A DNA stretch of 12,051 bases, taken from positions 1-12,051 of the forward strand of contig DJFE01000003.1 of NCBI GenBank assembly GCA_002432025.1, given 5' to 3'. Positions within the stretch are counted from its first letter, which is position 1; each line of letters opens with the position of its first letter. The notes beneath the pieces were generated by a model, which did not search any database, had not been told where the DNA came from, and saw nothing but the letters and a program-made list of their open reading frames with translations. The translations under genes were made by a program, and so were the position numbers. The DNA is from Candidatus Avelusimicrobium stercoris (GTDB taxonomy: Bacteria; Elusimicrobiota; Elusimicrobia; Elusimicrobiales; Elusimicrobiaceae). Below, piece by piece: positions 1 through 7,032 of this stretch.

Positions 1-32
1 TCAAGCCCTTTACAATAAACAGCGAAAAAACA

Positions 33-59
33 ACGACAAAAACTACATTTTTTAGTCGT
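33..59. repeat. AT-rich inverted repeat
   Basis: ACGAC at 33-37 pairs with GTCGT at 55-59, with A-run against T-run extending the stem. It lies in the gene-free stretch 1-170 downstream of the etf operon terminator. No coding potential was seen around it. It may be part of the larger repeat unit that follows at 73-115, because CGTCATAAAAATT just after it resembles CGTTATAAAAATT before the hairpin at 6859. Confidence 0.35.
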
Positions 60-72
60 CATAAAAATTATG

Positions 73-115
73 GGTCATTCTGAACTTGTTTCAGAATCTG
101 CCTTTTGGGTTGTTG
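73..115 (+). repeat. Palindromic intergenic repeat, copy A
   Basis: ATTCTGAA (77-84) and TTCAGAAT (90-97) form a perfect 8-bp stem around a 5-nt loop. Bases 73-99 are an exact reverse-complement match of 7049-7075. With the flank the match runs 73-115 against 7075-7033, 40 of 43 positions identical by my hand alignment. The two copies therefore sit as inverted repeats on either side of the whole left operon and the hairpin cluster. Confidence 0.85.
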
Positions 116-170
116 CCGTTCGGTCAAACACCAACAAACAACAAACACTTTCTTCACGCCAAAGGTGCAT

Positions 171-208
171 AAAAAAGCCCGGGGCAGAAAAACCTCTCTG
201 CACCGGGC
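171..208 (-). terminator. Rho-independent terminator of the etf operon
   Basis: On the minus strand GCCCGG (208-203) pairs with CCGGGC (182-177), extended by GCAGA/TCTGC inside (201-197 with 188-184), and is followed by a run of six T (176-171). It lies 25 bases beyond the etfA stop, so it closes the leftward operon. Confidence 0.9.
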
Positions 209-232
209 ATAAAATAAACTTACAACAGGCCG

Positions 233-1219
233 TTATTTGAGAGCTTCCAACATCGCAGGGATTACATCATACAAATCCCCCTGCACCGCATAATTGGCCA
301 CCTTCATCATCGGGGCTTCGGCGTCCTTATTAATGGCTACAATCACGTCGGAGCCGCTCATCCCGGCCATATGCTGGATTTGGCCCGAAATACCGCACGC
401 AATGTAAAGTTTCGGCTTTACCGTGCGGCCCGTCAAACCGATTTGGTAGCGGTAATCAATCCACCCGCTGTCCACCGGCGCGCGGGAAGCCGCCACGGCT
501 CCGCCCAAGCGGTCCGCCAATTTTTTAAGCAATAAAAATCCTTCCGCCTTACCTACACCGCGGCCGCCGGCCACGATTACTTCGGCTTCCGAAAGGTCCA
601 AGCCTTCGCCCTCGCTTTTAATAAACTTGATAAAGTGCGCAAGCGAGGTATATTTCGCCGCATCAAACGGGAATTTTACCACTTCGCCCGTGCGGCCAGC
701 CTGCAAGGCGGCCTTTTCGTAAGACATCGGGCGCAAGGAACACATCTCCGGGCGCGTGTGCGCACAGGTAATAGTAGCCATTAAGTTGCCGCCAAAGGTC
801 GGGCGCGTGGCGTGGAGTTGCCCGTCCTCTTTATTGATAACCACTTCCGTGGCATCCGCGGTCAGCCCGGTGCCCACAAACACCGCCGTCTTGGCCGATA
901 ACGAGCGGCCCATATTGGTCGCCGGGAGCAAAAACTTGTTGGGCTTATACGCTTGAATCATCCCCGTCAAGGTTTTAGCATAAATATCGTCCACATAGTT
1001 TTCCAAGGCTTTATCGTCGCACACATACACCACGTCGGCGCCGTGCTCAAACAAATCCTTGGCAAAGTGTTCCACCTGATAGCCGAGCAACACCGCGCAC
1101 AATTTTTCGCCCAAATCGTCGGCCAGTTTGCGCCCGGCAGTCAAAAGTTCCAAGGCGGTGGGGCTCAATTTACCGCGCTGCGCTTCGGCAAAAATCCAAA
1201 CATTTTTAAAATCTTTCAT
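233..1219 (-). CDS. etfA: Electron transfer flavoprotein alpha subunit
   Basis: EtfA, 328 aa, normal length for the family. With EtfB it forms the soluble flavoprotein that passes electrons to or from the acyl-CoA dehydrogenase encoded upstream. The C-terminal FAD domain is intact: VIVAGGRGVG near 214-223, SRAPVDSGWIDYRYQIG at 245-261, TGR at 263-265 and YIACGISGQIQHMAG at 272-286. The N-terminal half carries NMGRSLSAK (102-110) and TRPTFGGNLMATI (138-150). The TRPxFGGNxMATI form is familiar from EtfA of fermentative anaerobes rather than from the mitochondrial type. No ferredoxin extension is present at the N-terminus. The start is supported by AAGGAT about eight bases upstream, 12 nt after the etfB stop. 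It is the last gene of the operon and is followed by a strong terminator. Confidence 0.97.
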   Translation of the reverse strand: MKDFKNVWIFAEAQRGKLSPTALELLTAGRKLADDLGEKLCAVLLGYQVEHFAKDLFEHGADVVYVCDDKALENYVDDIYAKTLTGMIQAYKPNKFLLPATNMGRSLSAKTAVFVGTGLTADATEVVINKEDGQLHATRPTFGGNLMATITCAHTRPEMCSLRPMSYEKAALQAGRTGEVVKFPFDAAKYTSLAHFIKFIKSEGEGLDLSEAEVIVAGGRGVGKAEGFLLLKKLADRLGGAVAASRAPVDSGWIDYRYQIGLTGRTVKPKLYIACGISGQIQHMAGMSGSDVIVAINKDAEAPMMKVANYAVQGDLYDVIPAMLEALK

Positions 1220-1231
1220 ATTCGTTTATCC

Positions 1232-2029
1232 TTAAATATACTTGGCATCCTTTAAAATTTTAACCAAATTGGCGGCTTTTTCCTTGCCGTTGGCGCCCTC
1301 TACGGCCACGGAGCAAACCTCGCGTTTGGGCACGAACGATTTTACCACGCGGGTGGGGCAGTTCTTCATCCCCAGTTTGGTTTTATCCGCGCCGATATCG
1401 TCCGCCGTCCACTTGGTAACTTCGGCCCGTTTGGCAAGCATACGGCCCTTTACGCTTCTTACGCGCGGACTGTTGATTTCCTTTACCACGGACAGCACGC
1501 ACGGGAACGGCAGTTCCACCACTTCGCTTCCGTCCTCGGTCAAGCGTTCCACGACGATAGATTTTTCTTTTACTTCCACCACTTTTTTAACAAACGCCGC
1601 GTTGGGCATTTTGAGCCAAGCGGAAATCTGCGGACCGATGTGGCCCGTGTCGCTGTCATTGGTTTGTTTGCCGCAAATAATCAAGTCCACGGGGCGGATA
1701 GCGTTAATTTTTTCAATTCCCTTGGACAAGGCATAACTGGTGGACCAAGTGTCCGAGCCCGCAAAGGCCATATCGCCCAGTTGATAGACGTAATCCGCGC
1801 CGCGGGCTACGCTGTCGCGCAAAACGGCTTCGGCTTGCGGAGGGCCCATTGTAATCACAGACACCACACCGCCTTCTTGTTCCTTTAAGGTTACGGCTTC
1901 TTCCAAGGCGTATTCGTCAAAGGGGTTCATCGCACTGGCGGCGCCGGAGCGGATTAAGCACCCGGTGGCCGGGTCAATTCTTACATTATCAGATTTGGGG
2001 GTTTGTTTAACACAGGCTACAATGTGCAT
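1232..2029 (-). CDS. etfB: Electron transfer flavoprotein beta subunit
   Basis: EtfB, 265 aa, partner of EtfA. Diagnostic segments are CVKQTPKSDNVRIDP (6-20), MNPFDEYALEEAV (34-46), VITMGPPQAEAVLRD (58-72), FAGSDTWSTSYAL (89-101), CGKQTNDSDTGHIGP (119-133) and the late SPRVRSVKGRMLAKRAE (187-203). The TMGPPxAExVLRD and CGxQxxDxDTxxxGP segments match the pattern I know from clostridial and Acidaminococcus EtfB, where the beta subunit binds a second FAD used in flavin-based electron bifurcation. In canonical mitochondrial-type EtfB these stretches differ and the site holds AMP. That assignment is inference; the family is certain. The Shine-Dalgarno GAGGAG overlaps the end of the acyl-CoA dehydrogenase gene, which stops 6 nt before this ATG, so the two are translationally linked. 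Confidence 0.97.
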   Translation of the reverse strand: MHIVACVKQTPKSDNVRIDPATGCLIRSGAASAMNPFDEYALEEAVTLKEQEGGVVSVITMGPPQAEAVLRDSVARGADYVYQLGDMAFAGSDTWSTSYALSKGIEKINAIRPVDLIICGKQTNDSDTGHIGPQISAWLKMPNAAFVKKVVEVKEKSIVVERLTEDGSEVVELPFPCVLSVVKEINSPRVRSVKGRMLAKRAEVTKWTADDIGADKTKLGMKNCPTRVVKSFVPKREVCSVAVEGANGKEKAANLVKILKDAKYI

Positions 2030-2035
2030 AAAAGT

Positions 2036-3271
2036 TTACTCCTCGTCGCCTTTGGCGGCGTATTCTTTAATAAGCGCCGTGATGATTTCGTTCTTTTGAA
2101 TATGCACGGTGCCCTCGTAAATTTGGGTAATTTTGGCGTCGCGCATATACTTTTCCAGCGGGAAATCGCGCATATACGCCACCCCGCCGCAAAGCGTTAC
2201 GCACTCGTCGGCCACTTCCATAGCCACGTTGGAGCAGAACAACTTGGCCTCGGCGCTGTATTTGGTCCAGCGCGCGCCCTTTAATTTTTTCAGTTCGTCG
2301 TGTACCGTGGTACCGTTAGCCAAAGCGTTTTTGACGGCAGGCAAATATTCCGTATCCATACGGTGCGTGAGCGAATACACCAGCGCGCGGCCGGCTTCGG
2401 TCTTAGCGGCGAGTTCCGCCACCTTGTGGCCCAACGCCTGGAACGTGATAATCGGCTGGCCGAACTGCTTGCGCGTGCGCAAATAGGGAATCGTCTCGTC
2501 CAGCGCGCCCTGCGCAATGCCTACGGCCTGCGCGGCCACACCGGGGCGGGAATAGTCCAAGGTTTCCTGCAAATAGAGCAGTCCGCGGCCCTCGCTGCCC
2601 AACAGGTTGGCTTTCGGTACGCGGACATTTTCAAAAATCAGTTCATAAGTGGGGTTAGAGCGGATACCCATTTTTTCCTCTTTTTTACCAAAGGAAAAAC
2701 CGGGCGTGCCCTTTTCAATAACTAGCAGCGAAATACCGCGCGCCCCGCGGGCCGGGTTGGTATTTACGGCTACGGTGTAAAAATCGGCTTCCTTACCCGT
2801 GGAAATAAAGTGCTTGGTACCGTTTACCACATAAAAATCACCGTCCTTAATGGCGGTAGTTTTGAGGGCGGTAGCGTCGGATCCGGCTTCGGGTTCCGTC
2901 AACGCAAAGGCCCACAGCTTTTTGCCGGAAGCCAAATCGGGGCACCAGCGTTCGCGCTGTTCCTTGGTGGCGGCTAAAAACATCGGGATTGCGCCCAAGG
3001 CACTCGTACCCGGCGTTAAAGCAAGCCCGGCACACACGCGCGAAAGTTCTTCAAACGCCATAGCCAGGCAGGTAATCCCGCCGCCGAGTCCCCCGTATTC
3101 TTCGGGCAGCCACAGCCCCATAATGCCGGATTTTTTATATTCTTCCAGCATTTCCTTGGAAAACTGTTCCTTCGCGTCCATTTCGGCACGCAGGGGTTTT
3201 AATTTCTTTTGGGCCAGTTCCCGGGTTGTATTGAGAACTTCCTGCTCCATTTCGTTAATTGCGTAATCCAT
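2036..3271 (-). CDS. Acyl-CoA dehydrogenase (butyryl-CoA-dehydrogenase-like)
   Basis: FAD-dependent acyl-CoA dehydrogenase, 411 aa; it oxidises an acyl-CoA or reduces an enoyl-CoA, exchanging electrons with Etf. Visible are the N-terminal helical domain with LPEEYGGLGGG (55-65), the FAD/substrate motif ALTEPEAGSD (123-132), NGTKHFISTG (150-159), RKQFGQPI (267-274) and the C-terminal MRDAKITQIYEGT (376-388). Glu386 in YEGT is at the position of the catalytic base of short-chain dehydrogenases. The protein is about 30 residues longer than a typical 380-aa member. The extra segment is roughly 304-335 (DTEYLPAVKNALANG and onward) in the C-terminal helical domain. ATG overlaps the glycosyltransferase stop (TAATG), with GGGAG just upstream. 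Adjacent etfBA supports a Bcd-Etf type complex; chain-length specificity cannot be read from sequence. Confidence 0.95.
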   Translation of the reverse strand: MDYAINEMEQEVLNTTRELAQKKLKPLRAEMDAKEQFSKEMLEEYKKSGIMGLWLPEEYGGLGGGITCLAMAFEELSRVCAGLALTPGTSALGAIPMFLAATKEQRERWCPDLASGKKLWAFALTEPEAGSDATALKTTAIKDGDFYVVNGTKHFISTGKEADFYTVAVNTNPARGARGISLLVIEKGTPGFSFGKKEEKMGIRSNPTYELIFENVRVPKANLLGSEGRGLLYLQETLDYSRPGVAAQAVGIAQGALDETIPYLRTRKQFGQPIITFQALGHKVAELAAKTEAGRALVYSLTHRMDTEYLPAVKNALANGTTVHDELKKLKGARWTKYSAEAKLFCSNVAMEVADECVTLCGGVAYMRDFPLEKYMRDAKITQIYEGTVHIQKNEIITALIKEYAAKGDEE

Positions 3272-4509
3272 TATTTATCTCCCTGAGTAAATTTTTTGGC
3301 GGGTTTGCGGTAGCGGCGGCGGAAAAAACGCCGTTTGCCGCCGTTCTTTTTTGTGGGCGGAACCAAACTGCGGTACAAGCGTTCCTGCTTTTTAACCATT
3401 GTGGAAGCCGTAAATTCCGAAAAATCGCGGTGGTCAATCGCGGCTTCAAAGCGTTCGCGCAAGGCGGCGTGACGCAACAGCACCTTTAACTTATCGGCAA
3501 AGGTGTTAATGTCGTTGGGTTTTACCAAGAAGCCCGTCTTGTTGTTGGTAATCACCTCGCCGATACCGTCCACGTCGTAGCAGACGGCGGGCACGCGCAT
3601 CGCCATCGCTTCCAACAGCGACATCGGCAGCCCCTCGCGCAAGGACACGCTGGCATACACGTCGCTAATGGCCAACAGTTCCAAAGCGTCGCTTCTCCAC
3701 CCGGGGAAGAGCACCTGCTTTTCAATCCCCAAGTTTTTAGCCAAATTTTCAGCCGTTTCTTTCAGCGGTCCCTCGCCCGTAAAAATGAAATAGACGTTCT
3801 TCATTTGGCTGAGCACCTTGTAAGCGGCCAGCACAAAATGAATCGGGTTTTTAAGCGGTTTAAAGTTCGCCAGCGCCAATACCACCTTGGCATTGGCCGG
3901 AATTTTTAAGGAGGCCTTTTTGGCGGCCGGGTCAAATTTTAGGGGCAAAATGGGGTTAAAATTAATCCCCGCGCGGATGAGTTCCGTCCGCACGCCCTTG
4001 CCAATGCCCAGTTGCTTGGCTTCGGCGGCGTTGCGGCGGGAAACAAACACGAGTACGTCGGTAAAGCGCGCGCAGAATTTTTCCACCGCCACAAAGAATT
4101 TGAACCGTCTTTCGCCGTGTTCCTTGGCAAAGCCCAATCCGTGGAAGGTGTGAACCACCTTGGCCTTGCGCCAGAACAAACGCGCGGCAATACGCCCCAG
4201 CACGCCCGCTTTGGGGGCGTTGGTGTGCACGATATCGGGTTTCACTTTACGCAAAATGCGGCCCATTTGCCACACGGCCCACATATCGTGGAACACATAG
4301 CGCGGGCGGATATCGTGGCGCAAGGCGGATATAAAAAATACGCGGCTCGTGTCGTTTTTGAGTTTAAAATCCAGCCGTCCGCCGGGGCCCGCCGCCAAAT
4401 ACGTATCAAACTGTTGCTTATTGATGGTTTTTAGCGTAGTCAGCACGCTGGCTTGCGCGCCGCCCTGGTCCATACGGGTAATAAAGTACAGAATTTTTGT
4501 CTTTTCCAT
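3271..4509 (-). CDS. GT4-family glycosyltransferase
   Basis: Retaining GT-B fold glycosyltransferase, 412 aa, likely moving a nucleotide-sugar-derived sugar onto a cell-surface glycan or lipid carrier at the cytoplasmic face. The N-terminal acceptor domain opens with ILYFITRMDQGGAQ (6-19; GGAQ glycine loop) and has PDIVHTNAPKAGVLGR (91-106) and VVHTFHG (118-124). The donor domain has FTGEGPLK (243-250), FPGWRSD (268-274), and the EX7E motif between Glu292 and Glu300 in REGLPMSLLEAM. The last 30 residues form a very basic tail (KRRFFRRRYRKPAKK), which could bind phospholipid heads or nucleic acid; this is unusual for the family. The gene starts immediately after the upstream stop (TAAATG) and overlaps the acyl-CoA dehydrogenase start by one base. 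Sugar and acceptor are unknown. Confidence 0.93.
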   Translation of the reverse strand: MEKTKILYFITRMDQGGAQASVLTTLKTINKQQFDTYLAAGPGGRLDFKLKNDTSRVFFISALRHDIRPRYVFHDMWAVWQMGRILRKVKPDIVHTNAPKAGVLGRIAARLFWRKAKVVHTFHGLGFAKEHGERRFKFFVAVEKFCARFTDVLVFVSRRNAAEAKQLGIGKGVRTELIRAGINFNPILPLKFDPAAKKASLKIPANAKVVLALANFKPLKNPIHFVLAAYKVLSQMKNVYFIFTGEGPLKETAENLAKNLGIEKQVLFPGWRSDALELLAISDVYASVSLREGLPMSLLEAMAMRVPAVCYDVDGIGEVITNNKTGFLVKPNDINTFADKLKVLLRHAALRERFEAAIDHRDFSEFTASTMVKKQERLYRSLVPPTKKNGGKRRFFRRRYRKPAKKFTQGDK

Positions 4510-6657
4510 TTAATTAATCGTCCCTGTGGTGGTATTTAAGATACGGGCGTTGGGGAAGTAATATTTAATAATTCCTTTATAATCCATACCTTTCTTGGCT
4601 AAACCGTCCGCGCCCTGCAAGCACAGCCCATACCCAAGCCCCGTGTCATAACCGCGCACCAAGACGCTTTTGATATTTTTGCCCTTGTAGAGCGGAACAA
4701 TATCAAACAGGTTGGAGCGCATCGTGCCGGCGCTTAAAATAAACGCGGCTTCCTGCGGGGTTTTGGCTTCGTACGAACCTTTGCTGCCTTCAAACCGTAT
4801 GGACAAAATGCGCCCGTTAGGCGTTAGCGAAGTAGGCGTAATGGCGCGCAATTTGCCGATATTTTGTTTGTAGGCGATACGGTTTTGAATCTCTTTTCCG
4901 TCGTAAACATACATCCATTTAATACCGGACCATTGGGTCGGGTCCTGCGGGCGGGAAAATAAATCCGCCGGCGGGTTAGATAAAAGATATTTGCTTACGT
5001 TGGCGGGCGAGAAAATATAGCCCGGTTTATCCGCGGTGTTTTGGATTTGGTCCGCGGACAGGACGCCGCAATCATCGTACGAGCCCGCCTGCGCCTGCGT
5101 GAGGCGGATTTTGGCGGACTCTTTGGAGGCGTCCAAAAGCGTTTTAAAGATAAGGTTAATCCCTTTAAACTTAAAATCGGTATCGTTATCGGTAATAAAA
5201 TAGGGCTCGTTTTTATGCTCTTCCGCCGCCTGCAACAGGGCCGAGCGGAGCACTACGGCAAAGGCTTCCAACGCCGCCGGATGCGTAATGCTCTGCACGC
5301 GGGAGGCCAGCAAAGCCGGGATTAAATCTTCGGCGTTTGAATTATTAATAAGAATAAACCCGTCCGAAGCAGGCACAACAATAAGTTCTCCCTGCAATTC
5401 TTTATCGCTCAAATCCGCCGCAAAAATATTTTCGGCCTGCGCGTTTTTGATAAGCAAGGTTCTCTCCGGGTGCACGAGCGAAACGGTGAACGGGCGTTTG
5501 GCGGAAAATTCAATATGCCCCTTGGCGTTTTGCAAGTCCACGCCGCCCGTTTGCGGGTTAAAAACAATCTGTTTGTCTATGTAAGACGGCACGCGCAGCA
5601 CTTCGCCCAGTTTTTCGTCCGATACTACCGCCGTGCCCGAGGGTTGAAAAGAAATCGCCTGCAATTTTTGCGGCACTTGTTCGCGGTTTGCGTAGAGTGC
5701 CATTTTGATTTTGGGCGAGGGCGTAGAAGGAAGTTCGTGCACAATAGGCTGGTCCAAGCGCAAATAGAACAGATAATCAATGCTCTTGTTGCCGAACTCC
5801 TTGGAATATTTGGCGATTTTTTTGGCCAGTTGTTTATTATCCGGGTCCAAACTGTACAAGGTGGCGTAATACTGCCAAGAGCGGAGTTTGTTTTTATCTT
5901 TTTCGGATAATTTGGCAAAAAGTTCCGCGGCGGCATAGTTCTTGCTGTCGTGCGTTAAGGCCTGTTGCAAAAACACGGGGGCCAAATGGCGCGAAGCCTT
6001 CATTTCCGAGGCTATTTTGCCCAACATATACGACACAAACGAAATATTATACGGGTTAGCCGTGTATAAGTATTGCCACTCGGCGGCGGATTTCTCTTTA
6101 TTTCCGCTTAAATACCACGCCAGCGCATTTCCCGTTTTGGAAGAAGAGACATATTCAAAATCGGCGGTAAGGTACATTAAATCGTCAAACGATTTGCGCG
6201 CTTTTTTATACTTGCCCGCGGCTAAATACGTCCAGCCGCGCGTAAGTTCCATAAAGGGGTCATCCGGGTTTAATTCGCACGCGCGGTTGATATACGATAA
6301 AGCCTGCTTGACGAGCCCGCGCTGTAAGGACAAAACGGACAGTTCCAAATTGGCCGCGGCGGCCAGTTTTTTATCGGCGGCGTTTTCAAAGGTTTTATAG
6401 GAAAAATAACACTCGTCCATTTCCCCCGCCGCGCACTTTTGGGCCACTTCTACCAGTTCCGGCGGCAAGGAATAATTCAACACGCTTTTATGCAGGATAG
6501 TTTCGTTTAGTTTACTGTCGGCGTGCTTGGCGGCCAACGAAGATTTGCTGATCGTCTGCGCCGGCTGGGCGGCAGTATCCGCCGCTGTGGTTTGCGCCAA
6601 CGCCGTACCCAAGCCAAACAGCACAAAAAAGCCCGCAAAAAAAGTATGTTTTCTCAT
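4510..6657 (-). CDS. Secreted TPR protein with degenerate SpoIID-like domain
   Basis: 715 aa from the ATG at 6657. A longer in-frame start at 6711 exists, but 6657 begins a clean signal peptide (MRKHTFFAGFFVLFGLGTALA) and lies six bases after an extended -10 box. Residues about 95-300 are helical and TPR-like (AACELNPDDP-style turns, e.g. NPDDPFMELTRGWTYLAAGKYKKA at 130-153). Residues about 315-705 resemble the SpoIID/LytB domain, which in known members cleaves or recruits enzymes to peptidoglycan. Matching pieces are ALEAFAVVLRSALL (462-475), MRSNLF (646-651) and GADGLAKKGMDYKGIIKYYFP (682-702). The usual catalytic Glu of the AEMP segment aligns with Arg453, and the GWGHGVGMSQ segment has become GYDTGLGYGLCLQ (669-681), so the enzyme is probably inactive. 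First gene of the operon, followed directly by the glycosyltransferase. Confidence 0.85.
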   Translation of the reverse strand: MRKHTFFAGFFVLFGLGTALAQTTAADTAAQPAQTISKSSLAAKHADSKLNETILHKSVLNYSLPPELVEVAQKCAAGEMDECYFSYKTFENAADKKLAAAANLELSVLSLQRGLVKQALSYINRACELNPDDPFMELTRGWTYLAAGKYKKARKSFDDLMYLTADFEYVSSSKTGNALAWYLSGNKEKSAAEWQYLYTANPYNISFVSYMLGKIASEMKASRHLAPVFLQQALTHDSKNYAAAELFAKLSEKDKNKLRSWQYYATLYSLDPDNKQLAKKIAKYSKEFGNKSIDYLFYLRLDQPIVHELPSTPSPKIKMALYANREQVPQKLQAISFQPSGTAVVSDEKLGEVLRVPSYIDKQIVFNPQTGGVDLQNAKGHIEFSAKRPFTVSLVHPERTLLIKNAQAENIFAADLSDKELQGELIVVPASDGFILINNSNAEDLIPALLASRVQSITHPAALEAFAVVLRSALLQAAEEHKNEPYFITDNDTDFKFKGINLIFKTLLDASKESAKIRLTQAQAGSYDDCGVLSADQIQNTADKPGYIFSPANVSKYLLSNPPADLFSRPQDPTQWSGIKWMYVYDGKEIQNRIAYKQNIGKLRAITPTSLTPNGRILSIRFEGSKGSYEAKTPQEAAFILSAGTMRSNLFDIVPLYKGKNIKSVLVRGYDTGLGYGLCLQGADGLAKKGMDYKGIIKYYFPNARILNTTTGTIN

Positions 6658-6672
6658 ATACAAATTATACCA
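6658..6672 (-). promoter_or_regulatory. Extended -10 promoter, predicted leaderless start
   Basis: On the minus strand TGG-TATAAT (6672-6664) is followed by exactly six bases and then the ATG of the TPR/SpoIID-like gene. Since -10 hexamers end near -7, transcription would begin at the A of ATG. No Shine-Dalgarno is present and no good -35 box is seen 17 bases further up, which fits a TGN-type extended -10. Confidence 0.75.
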
Positions 6673-6689
6673 AATACAGTGCCCTAGCG

Positions 6690-6716
6690 GGCCGCACCTT
6701 GCAGGCCGCACCCTGC
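6690..6716. repeat. GC-rich tandem pair
   Basis: GGCCGCACCTTGC (6690-6702) is repeated as GGCCGCACCCTGC (6704-6716) one base later. The adjoining CCCTGCGGGC (6711-6720) is the reverse complement of GCCCGCAGGG inside the loop of the hairpin at 6859-6896, so this is probably debris of the same repeat family. Located just upstream of the operon promoter. Confidence 0.6.
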
Positions 6717-6800
6717 GGGCGGCAGATTTTCCGCGCTCTTTTGATTAATAGAGCCACACTGTTTTGGCAATGTTGCCCCCAAACGAAAAAGTAAAACAAC

Positions 6801-6830
6801 AGATCCCCGACTAAAACACTCGGGGATGAC
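6801..6830 (-). repeat. Palindromic intergenic repeat, copy B
   Basis: ATCCCCGA (6803-6810) pairs with TCGGGGAT (6820-6827) around a 9-nt loop; bordered by AG before and GAC after, the same borders as the other copies read in this orientation. No coding potential. Confidence 0.8.
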
Positions 6831-6858
6831 GGCAAAAAGGCCGTTATAAAAATTGGGG

Positions 6859-6896
6859 TCGTCCTGAACTGGCGGCCCGCAGGGTTTTCAGGACCT
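6859..6896 (+). repeat. Palindromic intergenic repeat, copy C
   Basis: GTCCTGAA (6861-6868) pairs with TTCAGGAC (6887-6894) around an 18-nt GC-rich loop. The upstream flank CGTTATAAAAATTGGGGTC resembles that of copy A, and the CTACCG downstream matches the flank of copy F read on the opposite strand. Confidence 0.8.
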
Positions 6897-6921
6897 ACCG
6901 ATTGTGTAGTTAGTTGTTGTC

Positions 6922-6951
6922 GTCATCCTGGAAAGTCGTAGTCCAGGATCT
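6922..6951 (+). repeat. Palindromic intergenic repeat, copy D
   Basis: GTC-ATCCTGGA (stem 6925-6932) pairs with TCCAGGAT-CT (stem 6942-6949) around a 9-nt loop. Followed by GTCGTTATAAAAT, a short AT-rich spacer also seen near copies A and C. Confidence 0.8.
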
Positions 6952-6971
6952 GTCGTTATAAAATAAGGATT

Positions 6972-7013
6972 AGATACTGGAACGCTCCTCGCCAGCAAAC
7001 CTTCCAGTATGAC
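6972..7013 (-). repeat. Palindromic intergenic repeat, copy E
   Basis: ATACTGGAA (6974-6982) pairs with TTCCAGTAT (7002-7010) around a 19-nt loop, with AG before and GAC after. It faces copy D head to head. Confidence 0.8.
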
Positions 7014-7032
7014 TTTTATTTTTACAAACGAC

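Noticed and set aside
2290..2517. Arg-rich 75-codon frame inside the acyl-CoA dehydrogenase gene
   Set aside because: Typical out-of-frame shadow of a GC-rich gene; the acyl-CoA dehydrogenase frame is intact through all family motifs.
6658..6711. Longer N-terminus for the TPR/SpoIID-like protein starting at 6711
   Set aside because: It would place 18 non-hydrophobic residues before a clean signal peptide and put the -10 box inside the coding region.
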